The notes under the pieces: model-generated | Told to the model about the DNA's origin: nothing | Seen by the model: the letters and a program-made list of their open reading frames with translations, nothing else | Databases searched by the model: none | Origin: Nonomuraea basaltis | GTDB lineage: Bacteria; Actinomycetota; Actinomycetes; Streptosporangiales; Streptosporangiaceae | Length of the DNA stretch: 33,409 nt | Direction of reading: 5' to 3' | NCBI RefSeq assembly: GCF_005893125.1 | Contig: NZ_VCJS01000139.1 | Span: 1 to 33,409 of the forward strand | Made by a program: the position numbers and the translations under genes | Shown here: piece by piece, positions 1-7,188 of the stretch | How the letters are laid out: each line of letters opens with the position of its first letter | Numbering within the stretch: the first letter of the stretch is position 1

Positions 1-82
1 CCTCGTTTATAAGGGTCTCGTGGGCTCGGAGATGTTTATAAGAGACAGGTCTCGTGGGCTCGGAGATGTTTATAAGAGACAG
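1..82. other. Sequencing adapter, tandem copies (not genomic)
   Basis: Positions 15-48 and 49-82 are two identical 34-base direct copies. They match the Nextera read-2 transposase adapter, including its mosaic end, which normally reads AGATGTGTATAAGAGACAG. Both copies carry the same T for G (positions 36 and 70). Positions 6-13 (TTTATAAG) look like a broken third copy. Genomic sequence therefore starts at about base 83. The match is from memory of the adapter sequence; a vector screen would settle it. Confidence 0.95.
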
Positions 83-84
83 AG

Positions 85-789
85 CCGGAGAATGGCCAGT
101 GGTCGGTGTACTTCGCCAACTGGGACGACTACGAGATTCCGGAGCCGGGCCATGTGGAATCGCCGATCGAGGTGAGCGGCCTGCTCGGCAACGCGCCCGC
201 GCACGTGCATGTCTACGCCCATATCCAGCACACCTGGGTGGGGGATCTGAAGGTCGACCTGATCAGCCCGGACGGCACGGTCCACGAGTTGCAGGGACCT
301 TCCCCCAGCGACGCCGACGTCATCGACGAGACCTACCGGGTGGACGCCAGTACTGTGGCGACGCCGAACGGGACCTGGAAGCTACGCGTCGAGGACGCCT
401 ATACCGGTGACACCGGAATCATCGACGGCTGGACGCTGGACTTTCCCTTCTTCGAGAACTGGACCGACTACGACATCCCCGACAGCGACGTCGTCGAGTC
501 TGCCATCACGGTCGTCGGGTGGCTCCCGGGGAACGCCCACGACAAGGTGACGGTCTACGCGGACATCCATCACAGCTGGGTGGGCGATCTGAAGATCGAC
601 CTGATCAGCCCGAACGGCACGGTGTACCCACTGCGCGCGGCGGACTCCAAGGACAGCGGCGACATCATCCATGAGCTCTATCCCGTGGACGCGAGTTCGT
701 CACCGGCGAACGGGACGTGGAAGCTACGGGTGGAGGACGTCACCGCAGGCGACACGGGCTATATGGACGGGTGGTGGCTCAAGTTCTGA
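85..789 (+). CDS. Tandem P-domain protein, C-terminal part (5' partial)
   Basis: The reading frame is open back to the adapter junction and the N-terminus is lost, so the GTG at 106 is probably internal. Two repeats of about 100 residues each contain the hallmarks of the proprotein-convertase P-domain (P/Homo B): WVGDLKVDLISPDGT and WVGDLKIDLISPNGT, followed by NGTWKLRVED, GDTG and DGW. The protein ends WWLKF. In actinomycetes such domains usually form the C-terminus of secreted subtilisin-like (S8) or thermolysin-like (M4) peptidases, where they aid folding or substrate binding. No catalytic domain is visible, so a peptidase is inferred only. The family call is secure; the full-length product is unknown. 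Confidence 0.85.
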   Translation, partial: PENGQWSVYFANWDDYEIPEPGHVESPIEVSGLLGNAPAHVHVYAHIQHTWVGDLKVDLISPDGTVHELQGPSPSDADVIDETYRVDASTVATPNGTWKLRVEDAYTGDTGIIDGWTLDFPFFENWTDYDIPDSDVVESAITVVGWLPGNAHDKVTVYADIHHSWVGDLKIDLISPNGTVYPLRAADSKDSGDIIHELYPVDASSSPANGTWKLRVEDVTAGDTGYMDGWWLKF

Positions 790-1017
790 TTCCACGGGTA
801 CTGCGGTACAGCGCCATGCGACATCGTGTTCCGCGACGGACGGCCGGTCGCGTTCCACGGCGTCCCGCTGACGGTACAGGCCGGGATCAAAGACTGAGGC
901 CGGACCCCGGCGCGTGATCTGCCGGAAGGATCGCCGGACGTTGTGGGCGTCGCGGAAAGCGCGTTTCGCGGGAGGCATGCCGGGGCCGGCCGCAAGCACC
1001 TGGAGGCTCGAGTGACG

Positions 1018-1052
1018 ACGGCCGGAAACCCCGTGCGAGGGTTTCCGGCCGT
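1018..1052. terminator. Intrinsic-type terminator hairpin between convergent genes
   Basis: A perfect 14-bp stem (arms 1018-1031 and 1039-1052, core GGCCGGAAACCC) closes a 7-base loop. It lies 27 bp past the stop of the minus-strand binding-protein gene and downstream of the P-domain gene. There is no T-tract, as is common for actinomycete terminators. It may serve both strands. The rest of 790-1078 holds no convincing gene. Confidence 0.7.
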
Positions 1053-1078
1053 TGCGAGGCCGGTGCCGGAAGCCGATG

Positions 1079-2101
1079 TCAGTTGCAGGTGGTGGTGTAG
1101 AGGTACTTCGACACCTCAGGATCGTCGACGTTCTCCTTGGTGATGACGGTGGAGTCGGTGCCGATCTGCTTCTGCACCGCCTCGCCGCGCGCCGCCGCGG
1201 CGGCCTGGGCGACGCCGTCGGCGCCGATCTGTGCCGGCTGCTGAGCGACCAGGGCCTGGACCACGTCGTCGCGCAGCTGCTCGACCTGCGCGGGTCCGGC
1301 GTCGAAGCCAACCAGCTTGATCGCGCCGGCCTTGCCCGCCGCCTTCACCGCGTTGTTGGCGCCCTGGCTCTGGTCCGTGCTGAGCGCGAAGATGCCGGCC
1401 AGGTCGGGATGCGCCGCGAGCTGGGCGGAGACGAGCTGGGAGATCTTCGCGACACCGTTGGAGGTGAACACGTTGCCGAGATATTTGATGTTGGGATACT
1501 TCTTGAGCCCCTCCTCGAAGCCCTTCTGCCGAGCCTCGGCCGTGCTCACCCCGGGCTGGCCGCCGACCAGGAGGACGCTGCCCTTCTCGCCGACGAGCTT
1601 CGCCAGCGCGTCGGCGGCGACCTGCCCGCCCTTGACGTTGTCGCTGGCGATCGCTGAGGAGACGAAGCCGGTGTCCGACAGGGTGGTGTCCACCAGCACC
1701 ACCTTGATACCGGCATCGGCCGCCTGCTTCAGGGGCTGGACCAGCGCCTCGGAGTCGTTGGGGGCGATGAACAGCGCGTCCGGACGGGCGGCGATGACCG
1801 AGTTGACCATGGGGATCTGCAGGCTCACGTCCCAGTTCTTGGCGCCCTGGACGTTCAGGTCCACGTTGTGCTGCGCCGCTGCCTCCTTGGCGCCGCAGGC
1901 CATGGTCTCGTAGAAGGGGTCACCGGCGACTCCTTCGATGAAGGTCACTTTGACCTTCTTGGCGCCCGCTTCGGTCGACGCGGCCGATGCGCCGGACGTC
2001 GAGGCGGTGTCCGTGCCGCTGGAAGCGGAGGAGCCGCAGGCGGCGAGCGCGGTCACGAGACCGGCGACGACGGCCAGCCATGCCATGGGTGTTCTCTGCA
2101 T
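1079..2101 (-). CDS. Sugar ABC transporter substrate-binding lipoprotein
   Basis: A 340-residue RbsB-like periplasmic-binding protein (Peripla_BP_4 type) of a CUT2-class importer. The N-terminus has a lipoprotein signal with lipobox LAAC (ALAACGSS), followed by a Ser/Thr/Ala-rich linker, so the mature protein should be tethered outside the membrane. The mature part contains family-typical segments such as NSVIAARPDALFIAPND and GIFALSTDQSQGANNAVKAAG. The start at 2101 is chosen because AGGAGA lies about 8 bases upstream; a longer frame would add ten unlikely residues. It follows the permease gene on the same strand after a 253-bp gap containing two hairpins. The ligand is not shown by sequence; the neighbouring GH125 gene suggests a mannose-containing sugar. 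Confidence 0.9.
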   Translation of the reverse strand: MQRTPMAWLAVVAGLVTALAACGSSASSGTDTASTSGASAASTEAGAKKVKVTFIEGVAGDPFYETMACGAKEAAAQHNVDLNVQGAKNWDVSLQIPMVNSVIAARPDALFIAPNDSEALVQPLKQAADAGIKVVLVDTTLSDTGFVSSAIASDNVKGGQVAADALAKLVGEKGSVLLVGGQPGVSTAEARQKGFEEGLKKYPNIKYLGNVFTSNGVAKISQLVSAQLAAHPDLAGIFALSTDQSQGANNAVKAAGKAGAIKLVGFDAGPAQVEQLRDDVVQALVAQQPAQIGADGVAQAAAAARGEAVQKQIGTDSTVITKENVDDPEVSKYLYTTTCN

Positions 2102-2127
2102 CGTCGACTCTCCTGATTGATGCGGCC

Positions 2128-2144
2128 GCACACTGTCGGTGTGC
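2128..2144 (-). promoter_or_regulatory. Leader hairpin upstream of the binding-protein gene
   Basis: GCACAC and GTGTGC form a 6-bp stem with a 5-base loop, 13 bases upstream of the AGGAGA ribosome-binding site of the binding-protein gene. It lies in the 253-bp gap between permease and binding protein, which otherwise holds no gene. It could stabilise or modulate the downstream message; the role is inferred. Confidence 0.35.
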
Positions 2145-2340
2145 AGGCGATGGCGTGAAAACGTGCGTCGTCTCAGGAGGAAGCCTCGTGGGCGGCGCAG
2201 GGCGTGAGGAGATGTGCGGAAGGGGGAGCGGATGGATGGATCGTGTGAAAGTGCGTGAGGATTCTGTAGAAGTCCGTGGTCCTGTGGAGTCCTGAAGGGA
2301 CTGGGTCCCGTGAGGACGCGTCGTGGTGCGGGAAAAGGGT

Positions 2341-2355
2341 GCGCGGAAACCGCGC
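2341..2355 (-). terminator. Short hairpin at the permease stop codon, possible attenuator
   Basis: GCGCGG-AAA-CCGCGC is a perfect 6-bp stem with a 3-base loop. It abuts the TAG stop of the permease gene and is followed on the minus strand by a pyrimidine stretch containing TTTT. It could be a weak terminator or an RNA processing barrier giving unequal expression of permease and binding protein. Confidence 0.45.
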
Positions 2356-3413
2356 TACTTTCGTACGTCGCGCCGTCGGCGGCGCTGGTCGACCATCACG
2401 ACCACGACCAGGGCGGCGCCTAGCGCGACCTGCTGCCAGAAGGGCTCCAAGCCGAGGATGACGAAGCCGTCCGTGAGCACCGAGGGGATCATGACGCCGA
2501 CGACGGTGCCGAGCACGGTGCCGACGCCGCCGATCAGGCTCGTGCCCCCGATGACGACCGCGAGGATCGCCTGCAGCATGTCGGTCTGGTGTCCGTTGAG
2601 CGTCGTGGTCTGGAACCGGGCCAGGCTCACGAATCCGGACAGCCCGGCCAGCGCGCCGGAGAGCATGTAAATCTTGACGATGTGGTGGTTGACGTTGACC
2701 GCAGCCCGGCGGACCGCCTCCTCGTTGGATCCGATCGCGGCCGTGTAGCGGCCGAACCGCGTCTGCGACATCACGAAGGCACCGGCGGCGGCGACCGCCA
2801 GCGCCACCAGCACCGTGTACGGCACGCCGAGGAAGTCGCCGAAGCCGAGGGTGTCGGCCAGCGTGCGCGGCACACCGTGCATGTCCTGCCCACCGGCCAG
2901 GAGATAGGCGAGTCCGGTGGCGGCGGCGAAGCTGCCGAGCGTCGTGATCAGCGGAGAGACGCCGCCGCGGGTGGTGACCAGCCCGTTGACCAGCCCCCAT
3001 GCCAAGCCGGAGAGCAGCGCGGCGGCGAGCCCGGCCAGCAGGACGAGTGGCCCGTCGCCGCCGATCGCGAGCATCACCTTGAGGCTGACCACGCCTGAGA
3101 ACACGAGCACCGAGCCGACCGAGAGGTCGATGCCCGCGATCGTGATGACGAAGGTCATTCCGACCGCGATGAGCAGATAGCTGGAGGCGTCGACGGCGAT
3201 GCTCTTGACGTTGAACCAGGACACGAACTGCTCTGGGCGCATGACCGAGAAGATCATGATCAGAGCCAGCAGCACGAGCACCGACCAGCTGCGTTGCGTC
3301 CGGTTCAGGTTGCGGAGCCGGCCAGACGTCTGCGATCCCGGCCGGGTGTCGTCTTCGGGGGGTACCGGACGTGCGGTGTTGGCGCTCGTCGGCGCTGTCT
3401 CAAGCTCTGACAT
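2355..3413 (-). CDS. Sugar ABC transporter permease (RbsC/CUT2 type)
   Basis: A 352-residue polytopic membrane protein of the branched-chain/ribose permease family (BPD_transp_2). A hydrophilic N-terminus of about 40 residues precedes some 9-10 hydrophobic segments. Family-typical segments include GMTFVITIAGIDLSVGSV near residue 85 and the cytoplasmic loop FGRYTAAIGSNEEAVRRAAVNV near residue 230, where the ATPase docks. It should form the homodimeric channel used by the adjacent binding protein. The ATG at 3413 has only a weak GAGG-like site upstream. A perfect LacI-type palindrome lies 27 bp before the start, between this gene and the upstream mannosidase gene, so it may be transcribed from its own regulated promoter. 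Confidence 0.9.
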   Translation of the reverse strand: MSELETAPTSANTARPVPPEDDTRPGSQTSGRLRNLNRTQRSWSVLVLLALIMIFSVMRPEQFVSWFNVKSIAVDASSYLLIAVGMTFVITIAGIDLSVGSVLVFSGVVSLKVMLAIGGDGPLVLLAGLAAALLSGLAWGLVNGLVTTRGGVSPLITTLGSFAAATGLAYLLAGGQDMHGVPRTLADTLGFGDFLGVPYTVLVALAVAAAGAFVMSQTRFGRYTAAIGSNEEAVRRAAVNVNHHIVKIYMLSGALAGLSGFVSLARFQTTTLNGHQTDMLQAILAVVIGGTSLIGGVGTVLGTVVGVMIPSVLTDGFVILGLEPFWQQVALGAALVVVVMVDQRRRRRDVRK

Positions 3414-3440
3414 CGCTCGCCTCTGCAGGGTGCGCTGTTT

Positions 3441-3456
3441 GTGACAACGTTGTCAC
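3441..3456. promoter_or_regulatory. LacI-family operator (perfect 16-bp palindrome)
   Basis: GTGACAACGTTGTCAC is a perfect inverted repeat with the central CG typical of LacI-family sites. It lies 28 bp upstream of the permease start and 38 bp past the mannosidase stop. A related 16-mer occurs at 5009-5024, and a LacI-family gene lies at 6049-7107, the likely ligand-responsive repressor. Confidence 0.85.
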
Positions 3457-3494
3457 CTCGGATGAGGCACGGTAACCCCCGTGGCCGGTGGCCG

Positions 3495-4973
3495 TCAACG
3501 TCGGTGGCCCAATTGTTGCCGACTGAGGGCGACCGGCGAACCCGCTGCTCGGACGGCGTCTTCCACCTCGGCGGGCACAGGAGGGATCGGACGCGGCACC
3601 GGGAGCCCGGCCAGGGAAAGCGACAGTTCGGCGAACAGGGAATTCGCCCAGGCGAACCACGGCCGGGTGAAGGTGGCGGGATCGTCGGCGTGGAAGCTCT
3701 CGTGCATCAGCCGGGTGCCGGCATCGGTGGCCAGGAGCACGCGGTACGCGTCCGCCGACTCGTGCCGTGACCCGGCGGTCAGGGCCCGCATGCACAACGC
3801 CATCGGCCAGACGTGCCGCGCAGGTGTGTGCGGGCTGCCGACGCCTTCCGCCTCCCGCCCCCGGTAGTAATACGGGTTCCGCTCGCTCAGCACGAAGTCG
3901 CGGGTCCGCCGGTAGAGCGGATCATCGCGGTCGCACCAGCCCAGGTAGGGCAGGGACAGCAGGCTGGGCACGTTGGCGTCGTCCATCAGGTTCGCTCCGC
4001 CGAGGCCGTCCACCTCGTACGCGTAGACGGGGCCGGAGCCGGTCTGCGCCACTCCGTGGCGGGCGATGCCGCCCGCGAGCTCGACGGCCAGTTCGAGCGC
4101 TCGGGTGCCGAGCGCGGGCTCGAGCAGTCCCTCGTCGCACAGCCGTACGACGCCGTTGAGCGCGACCACGGCCGCCGCGTTGGCCGGGATCAGGTAGCCG
4201 TACTCGCACCGGTCGTCGCTGGGCCGGAATCCCGACCAGGTCATCCCTGTGCGGCCGACCGGCGACCCGAGACCGCCGCGGTCGAGCGTGTCGCCCTGGA
4301 AGGGACCGGCCACGCGCTCGAACCGGTACGGCGAGGCCCGTTCGTGGTCCTGCTCGACCCGCCAGACCCGCATGACGAGGTCGGCCGCCGCCGCGAAGTC
4401 GCTGTCCAGATGCGCCGCCGATCCGCTGGCCGCCCACAGCTCGTAGCCGAACGACAGCAACGAACACAGCGAGTCCACCTCGTACTTGCGCTCCCACACG
4501 CTCGGGGGCGGCGCCGGCCGGTCGTGCTCGTCCGCGTGGCCGCCGGTGGGCCCGTCGTTCACCGCGTTGGCGTAGGGATCGGCCAGGACCGCGCGGGCCA
4601 TCCGCCGGACGACCCCGGTCAGCACGCGCAGCACGGCCGGGTCCGGCAGCCCGCTCAAGTACGGCCGGAGCTGGCCGACCGTGTCCCGGTGCCACATGGC
4701 CTGGATGTCGCCGGTGATGACGAAGGGCTCGGCCGGGTCGCCGCGCAGCGTGGTCGTCCAGGCGTTGGCGAAGCAGCGCCGGAACATCTCCCCGGCACCG
4801 AATTCCGCCTCGAGCCGAGCCGCCGCCCGGGAGGACACGGAGGCCAGGCTCTCGGCGAGAACGGCCCAGTGTGCTGCGTGGACGTCGGCCGACAAAGAGA
4901 CCACACCCCTCAACTGATAGGCGGAACCGGCCCGGTGCCGCGGGTGGCGGCGGGATCTGCGCACCGCGGACAT
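3495..4973 (-). CDS. GH125 family alpha-1,6-mannosidase
   Basis: A protein of up to 492 residues with the GH125 (former DUF1237, metal-independent alpha-mannosidase) signature TGDIQAMWHRDT at about residues 87-98, and later segments typical of the family such as ANLMDDANVPSLLSLPYLGW and RHVWPMALCMRALT. Characterised members are inverting exo-alpha-1,6-mannosidases. There is no signal peptide, so it should act in the cytoplasm on imported oligosaccharides. The start is uncertain: the ATG at 4973 has no clear Shine-Dalgarno site, the first 25 residues are Arg-rich, and an internal GTG near 4904 is possible. A minus-strand TAGGGT at 4991-4996 could be a -10 giving a very short leader. The gene is divergent from the ATPase gene across a LacI-type site. 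Confidence 0.88.
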   Translation of the reverse strand: MSAVRRSRRHPRHRAGSAYQLRGVVSLSADVHAAHWAVLAESLASVSSRAAARLEAEFGAGEMFRRCFANAWTTTLRGDPAEPFVITGDIQAMWHRDTVGQLRPYLSGLPDPAVLRVLTGVVRRMARAVLADPYANAVNDGPTGGHADEHDRPAPPPSVWERKYEVDSLCSLLSFGYELWAASGSAAHLDSDFAAAADLVMRVWRVEQDHERASPYRFERVAGPFQGDTLDRGGLGSPVGRTGMTWSGFRPSDDRCEYGYLIPANAAAVVALNGVVRLCDEGLLEPALGTRALELAVELAGGIARHGVAQTGSGPVYAYEVDGLGGANLMDDANVPSLLSLPYLGWCDRDDPLYRRTRDFVLSERNPYYYRGREAEGVGSPHTPARHVWPMALCMRALTAGSRHESADAYRVLLATDAGTRLMHESFHADDPATFTRPWFAWANSLFAELSLSLAGLPVPRPIPPVPAEVEDAVRAAGSPVALSRQQLGHRR

Positions 4974-5008
4974 CTTTGCGGGCGCACGCTACCCTAGTAC
5001 TGTCATGT

Positions 5009-5024
5009 GCGACAGCGTTGTCAC
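5009..5024. promoter_or_regulatory. Second LacI-family operator (degenerate copy)
   Basis: GCGACAGCGTTGTCAC matches the perfect site at 3441-3456 in 14 of 16 positions and keeps the intact right half GTTGTCAC. It lies in the divergent region between the GH125 gene (minus) and the ATPase gene (plus), where one bound repressor could block both promoters. Confidence 0.75.
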
Positions 5025-5078
5025 CCCCACTATGGATCTCCGACCTTCCATGGCCGGACGAGATCCGAGGAGGCGCCG

Positions 5079-5984
5079 ATGAGCAGCAGTCCTGACACCC
5101 CACTCCTGCAGTTGTCCGGGATCGTCAAGCACTACGGGACGGTCCGGGCCCTCCAAGGCGCCTCGCTCACCGTGCACCCGAACGAGGTCGTCGCACTGGT
5201 CGGAGACAACGGCGCGGGCAAGAGCACCATGATCAAGGTGATCTCCGGGGTGATCCAGCCGGACGAGGGCGAGATCGTCATCGACGGTCGGCCGGTCACC
5301 TTCTCCAGTCCGCTCGATCCGCGAAGCCATGGCATCGAGACCGTCTATCAGGACCTCGCGCTCGCCCCCGACCTCGATCCCGCTGCGAACCTCTTCCTCG
5401 GCCGTGAGGTGCTGCGCGGCGGTGTGCTGGGCATGATGGGCATGCTGGACAAGCCGAAGATGCGGCGCCAGGCCGACGACGCGTTCGCCCGCCTCAGCGT
5501 CGGCCTGCAGGACACCCGCAGCACGGTCGGCACCATGTCCGGTGGTCAGCGGCAGGGGATCGCGGTGGCACGAGCGGTGCTGTGGGCCAGCCGCTTGGTC
5601 CTGATGGACGAGCCGACGGCTGCCCTGGGTGTCGTCCAGACCGGTCGCGTCCGGGCATTGATCGAATCCGTACGGGAGCAGGGCGTGTCCGTGGTGCTGG
5701 TCAGCCACAATCTCCCCTTTGTCTTCGAGGTGGCGGATCGGATCGAGGTGCTGCGGCTGGGCCGGCGCGTGGCCGCCTTCACGCGGGCGGAGGCCACGGC
5801 GGAACGCGTGCTCGGCGCCATGACCGGTGCGCTGGCCGAGGTGCCGCCCGGCGATCCAGCCGTCCACCCGGCCGCTACCGTCCCGGATACGATGATCGGC
5901 ACCGCGATCAACGCCGGGACGGACGGCACCGGCCGGGTGGACGGAACCGGTGGTCTCAGAGGAACCCGCGGGACGGAGGCATGA
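5079..5984 (+). CDS. Sugar ABC transporter ATP-binding protein, single domain
   Basis: A 301-residue ABC ATPase with Walker A GDNGAGKST (residues 42-50), signature MSGGQRQ, Walker B LVLMDEPTAAL and H-loop VLVSHN. It resembles the FrcA-like single-domain ATPases of CUT2 importers rather than the usual tandem RbsA/XylG form of about 500 residues, so it should work as a homodimer. A Gly/Asp/Thr-rich tail of about 40 residues follows. The start at 5079 is supported by GAGGAGG about 6 bases upstream; a longer frame from 5007 would run through the operator. It is probably the energising subunit for the permease and binding protein encoded on the other strand. The LacI gene follows 64 bp later on the same strand. 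Confidence 0.92.
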   Translation: MSSSPDTPLLQLSGIVKHYGTVRALQGASLTVHPNEVVALVGDNGAGKSTMIKVISGVIQPDEGEIVIDGRPVTFSSPLDPRSHGIETVYQDLALAPDLDPAANLFLGREVLRGGVLGMMGMLDKPKMRRQADDAFARLSVGLQDTRSTVGTMSGGQRQGIAVARAVLWASRLVLMDEPTAALGVVQTGRVRALIESVREQGVSVVLVSHNLPFVFEVADRIEVLRLGRRVAAFTRAEATAERVLGAMTGALAEVPPGDPAVHPAATVPDTMIGTAINAGTDGTGRVDGTGGLRGTRGTEA

Positions 5985-6048
5985 CCGGCCCTGCCGACGT
6001 GTCCGCGGCCTTGTAATGATCGACAAGCCGCAGGAAGGGGAACGGCTC

Positions 6049-7107
6049 GTGACTCGGCCGACGATGAAGCAGGTCGCCGAACTCGCCGGGGTGGGCATGA
6101 AGACGGTGTCCCGGGTGGTGAACGGGGAGGGGCGGGTCAGCCGTGCGACGCGGTCAAAGGTGGAGGCGGCCATCGCCGCGACCGGCTACCGGCGCAATGA
6201 GGTGGCCAGGAGCATGCGAGGCATGCGATCCGGGCAGAGCACCGGAGACATCGGCCTGCTGCTCGGAGACCTCACCAACCCGTTCTTCGCGGCCATCGCC
6301 TCGGCGGTGATCGGCGTGGCCCGGGCGCGCGGCTTCGCCGTCGTGCTGGCCAGCGCGGACGAGGATCCGCAGGCCGAGCGCGCGGCCATCGACGGCCTGC
6401 TGGGCCGCCAGGTGGCCGGGCTTCTCATCGTTCCCGGCGGGCGAGACTACCGTTACCTGCAGCCGGAGATCGAGCGCGGCACACCCGTCCTCTTCGTGGA
6501 CCGCCCCGGCGCCGAAGTGGAGGCCGACGAGGTCGTGCTCGACAACGCCGCCGGGGCGCGGATGGCCGTACGGCATCTCGTCTCGTACGGGCACTCCCGG
6601 ATCGGCGCCATCGTCGCGCCGAGCCGCTGGACGACAATGCAGCGCCTGCGCGGCTTCCGGGACGCCATGCGCACCGAGGTCGGTTCGGCCGACCCCGCAC
6701 TGATCCGGCGCCTGTCCACCGGTTCCGTCACCGAGGCCGAACGGGCGGCCCGCGAGCTGCTGGCGATGCCGGACCCTCCGACCGCCGTCTTCACCACCAC
6801 CGGCTTCATGACCCAGGGCCTGCTGCGTGCGCTGGGGCCACGTCGCGACGTCGCAGTCACCGGCTTTGACGACTTCCCGCTGGCCGACATGCTTCCGGTC
6901 CCGCTGACCGTCGTCGCCGGGGATCCGGTCAGCCTGGGCACGGTTGCCGCGCAGACCCTGTTCGCCAGGATCGACGGGTGGGCTGGGCCACCGGCCCGCC
7001 GCGTCATCCGCCCCACACTGGTGCCGCGCGGCAGCGGAGAAATCCGCCCACCCGCCTCATCGATTCAGCCCGCCCTGCTGCCCTCTGGACCACCGGCGCC
7101 CTCCTGA
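6049..7107 (+). CDS. LacI-family transcriptional repressor
   Basis: A 352-residue regulator. The N-terminal helix-turn-helix and hinge are typical: MKQVAELAGVGMKTVSRVVN, then GYRRNEVARSMR at about residues 47-58. A periplasmic-binding-protein-like sensor domain follows (GLLLGDLTNPFFAAIASAVI, PTAVFTTTGFMTQGLLRALG, VTGFDDFPLADML). The GTG at 6049 is preceded by AGGAAGGGG; an ATG at 6016 in the same frame is less likely. It is probably co-transcribed with the ATPase gene. Known relatives bind palindromes with a central CG, and two such sites flank the regulon at 3441 and 5009, so it most likely represses the importer and the GH125 gene until an imported sugar binds. Confidence 0.9.
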   Translation: MTRPTMKQVAELAGVGMKTVSRVVNGEGRVSRATRSKVEAAIAATGYRRNEVARSMRGMRSGQSTGDIGLLLGDLTNPFFAAIASAVIGVARARGFAVVLASADEDPQAERAAIDGLLGRQVAGLLIVPGGRDYRYLQPEIERGTPVLFVDRPGAEVEADEVVLDNAAGARMAVRHLVSYGHSRIGAIVAPSRWTTMQRLRGFRDAMRTEVGSADPALIRRLSTGSVTEAERAARELLAMPDPPTAVFTTTGFMTQGLLRALGPRRDVAVTGFDDFPLADMLPVPLTVVAGDPVSLGTVAAQTLFARIDGWAGPPARRVIRPTLVPRGSGEIRPPASSIQPALLPSGPPAPS

Positions 7108-7151
7108 TCACGCGAGCGCAGTCGTCGTCGCCCATGGCCGGCGAGTGATCA

Positions 7152-7179
7152 GGTTCGAATCCCCGGCAGGATTCGAACC
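7152..7179. terminator. Inverted repeat of tRNA T-arm-like sequence; probable bidirectional terminator
   Basis: GGTTCGAATCC (7152-7162) and GGATTCGAACC (7169-7179) form a perfect 11-bp stem with a 6-base loop, midway between two convergent stop codons (7107 and 7189). The arm is the consensus T-arm sequence of tRNAs. On the minus strand, GGTTCGAATCCTGCCGGGG resembles the 3' end of an actinomycete tRNA. No complete tRNA is present. The hairpin role is likely; an origin as a tRNA or attachment-site relic is inference. Confidence 0.6.
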
Positions 7180-7188
7180 AACGGTGTC

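Noticed and set aside
54..410. Plus-strand ORF beginning inside the adapter
   Set aside because: Its start codon is in adapter sequence and it is out of frame with the clear P-domain protein.
3813..4997. Long plus-strand ORF opposite the GH125 gene
   Set aside because: It is the antisense shadow of a recognised enzyme; composition is Arg/Gly/Val-rich with no motifs.
4989..6173. Long minus-strand ORF opposite the ATPase and LacI genes
   Set aside because: It overlaps two genes with clear motifs and spans their promoter and operator; no homology pattern.
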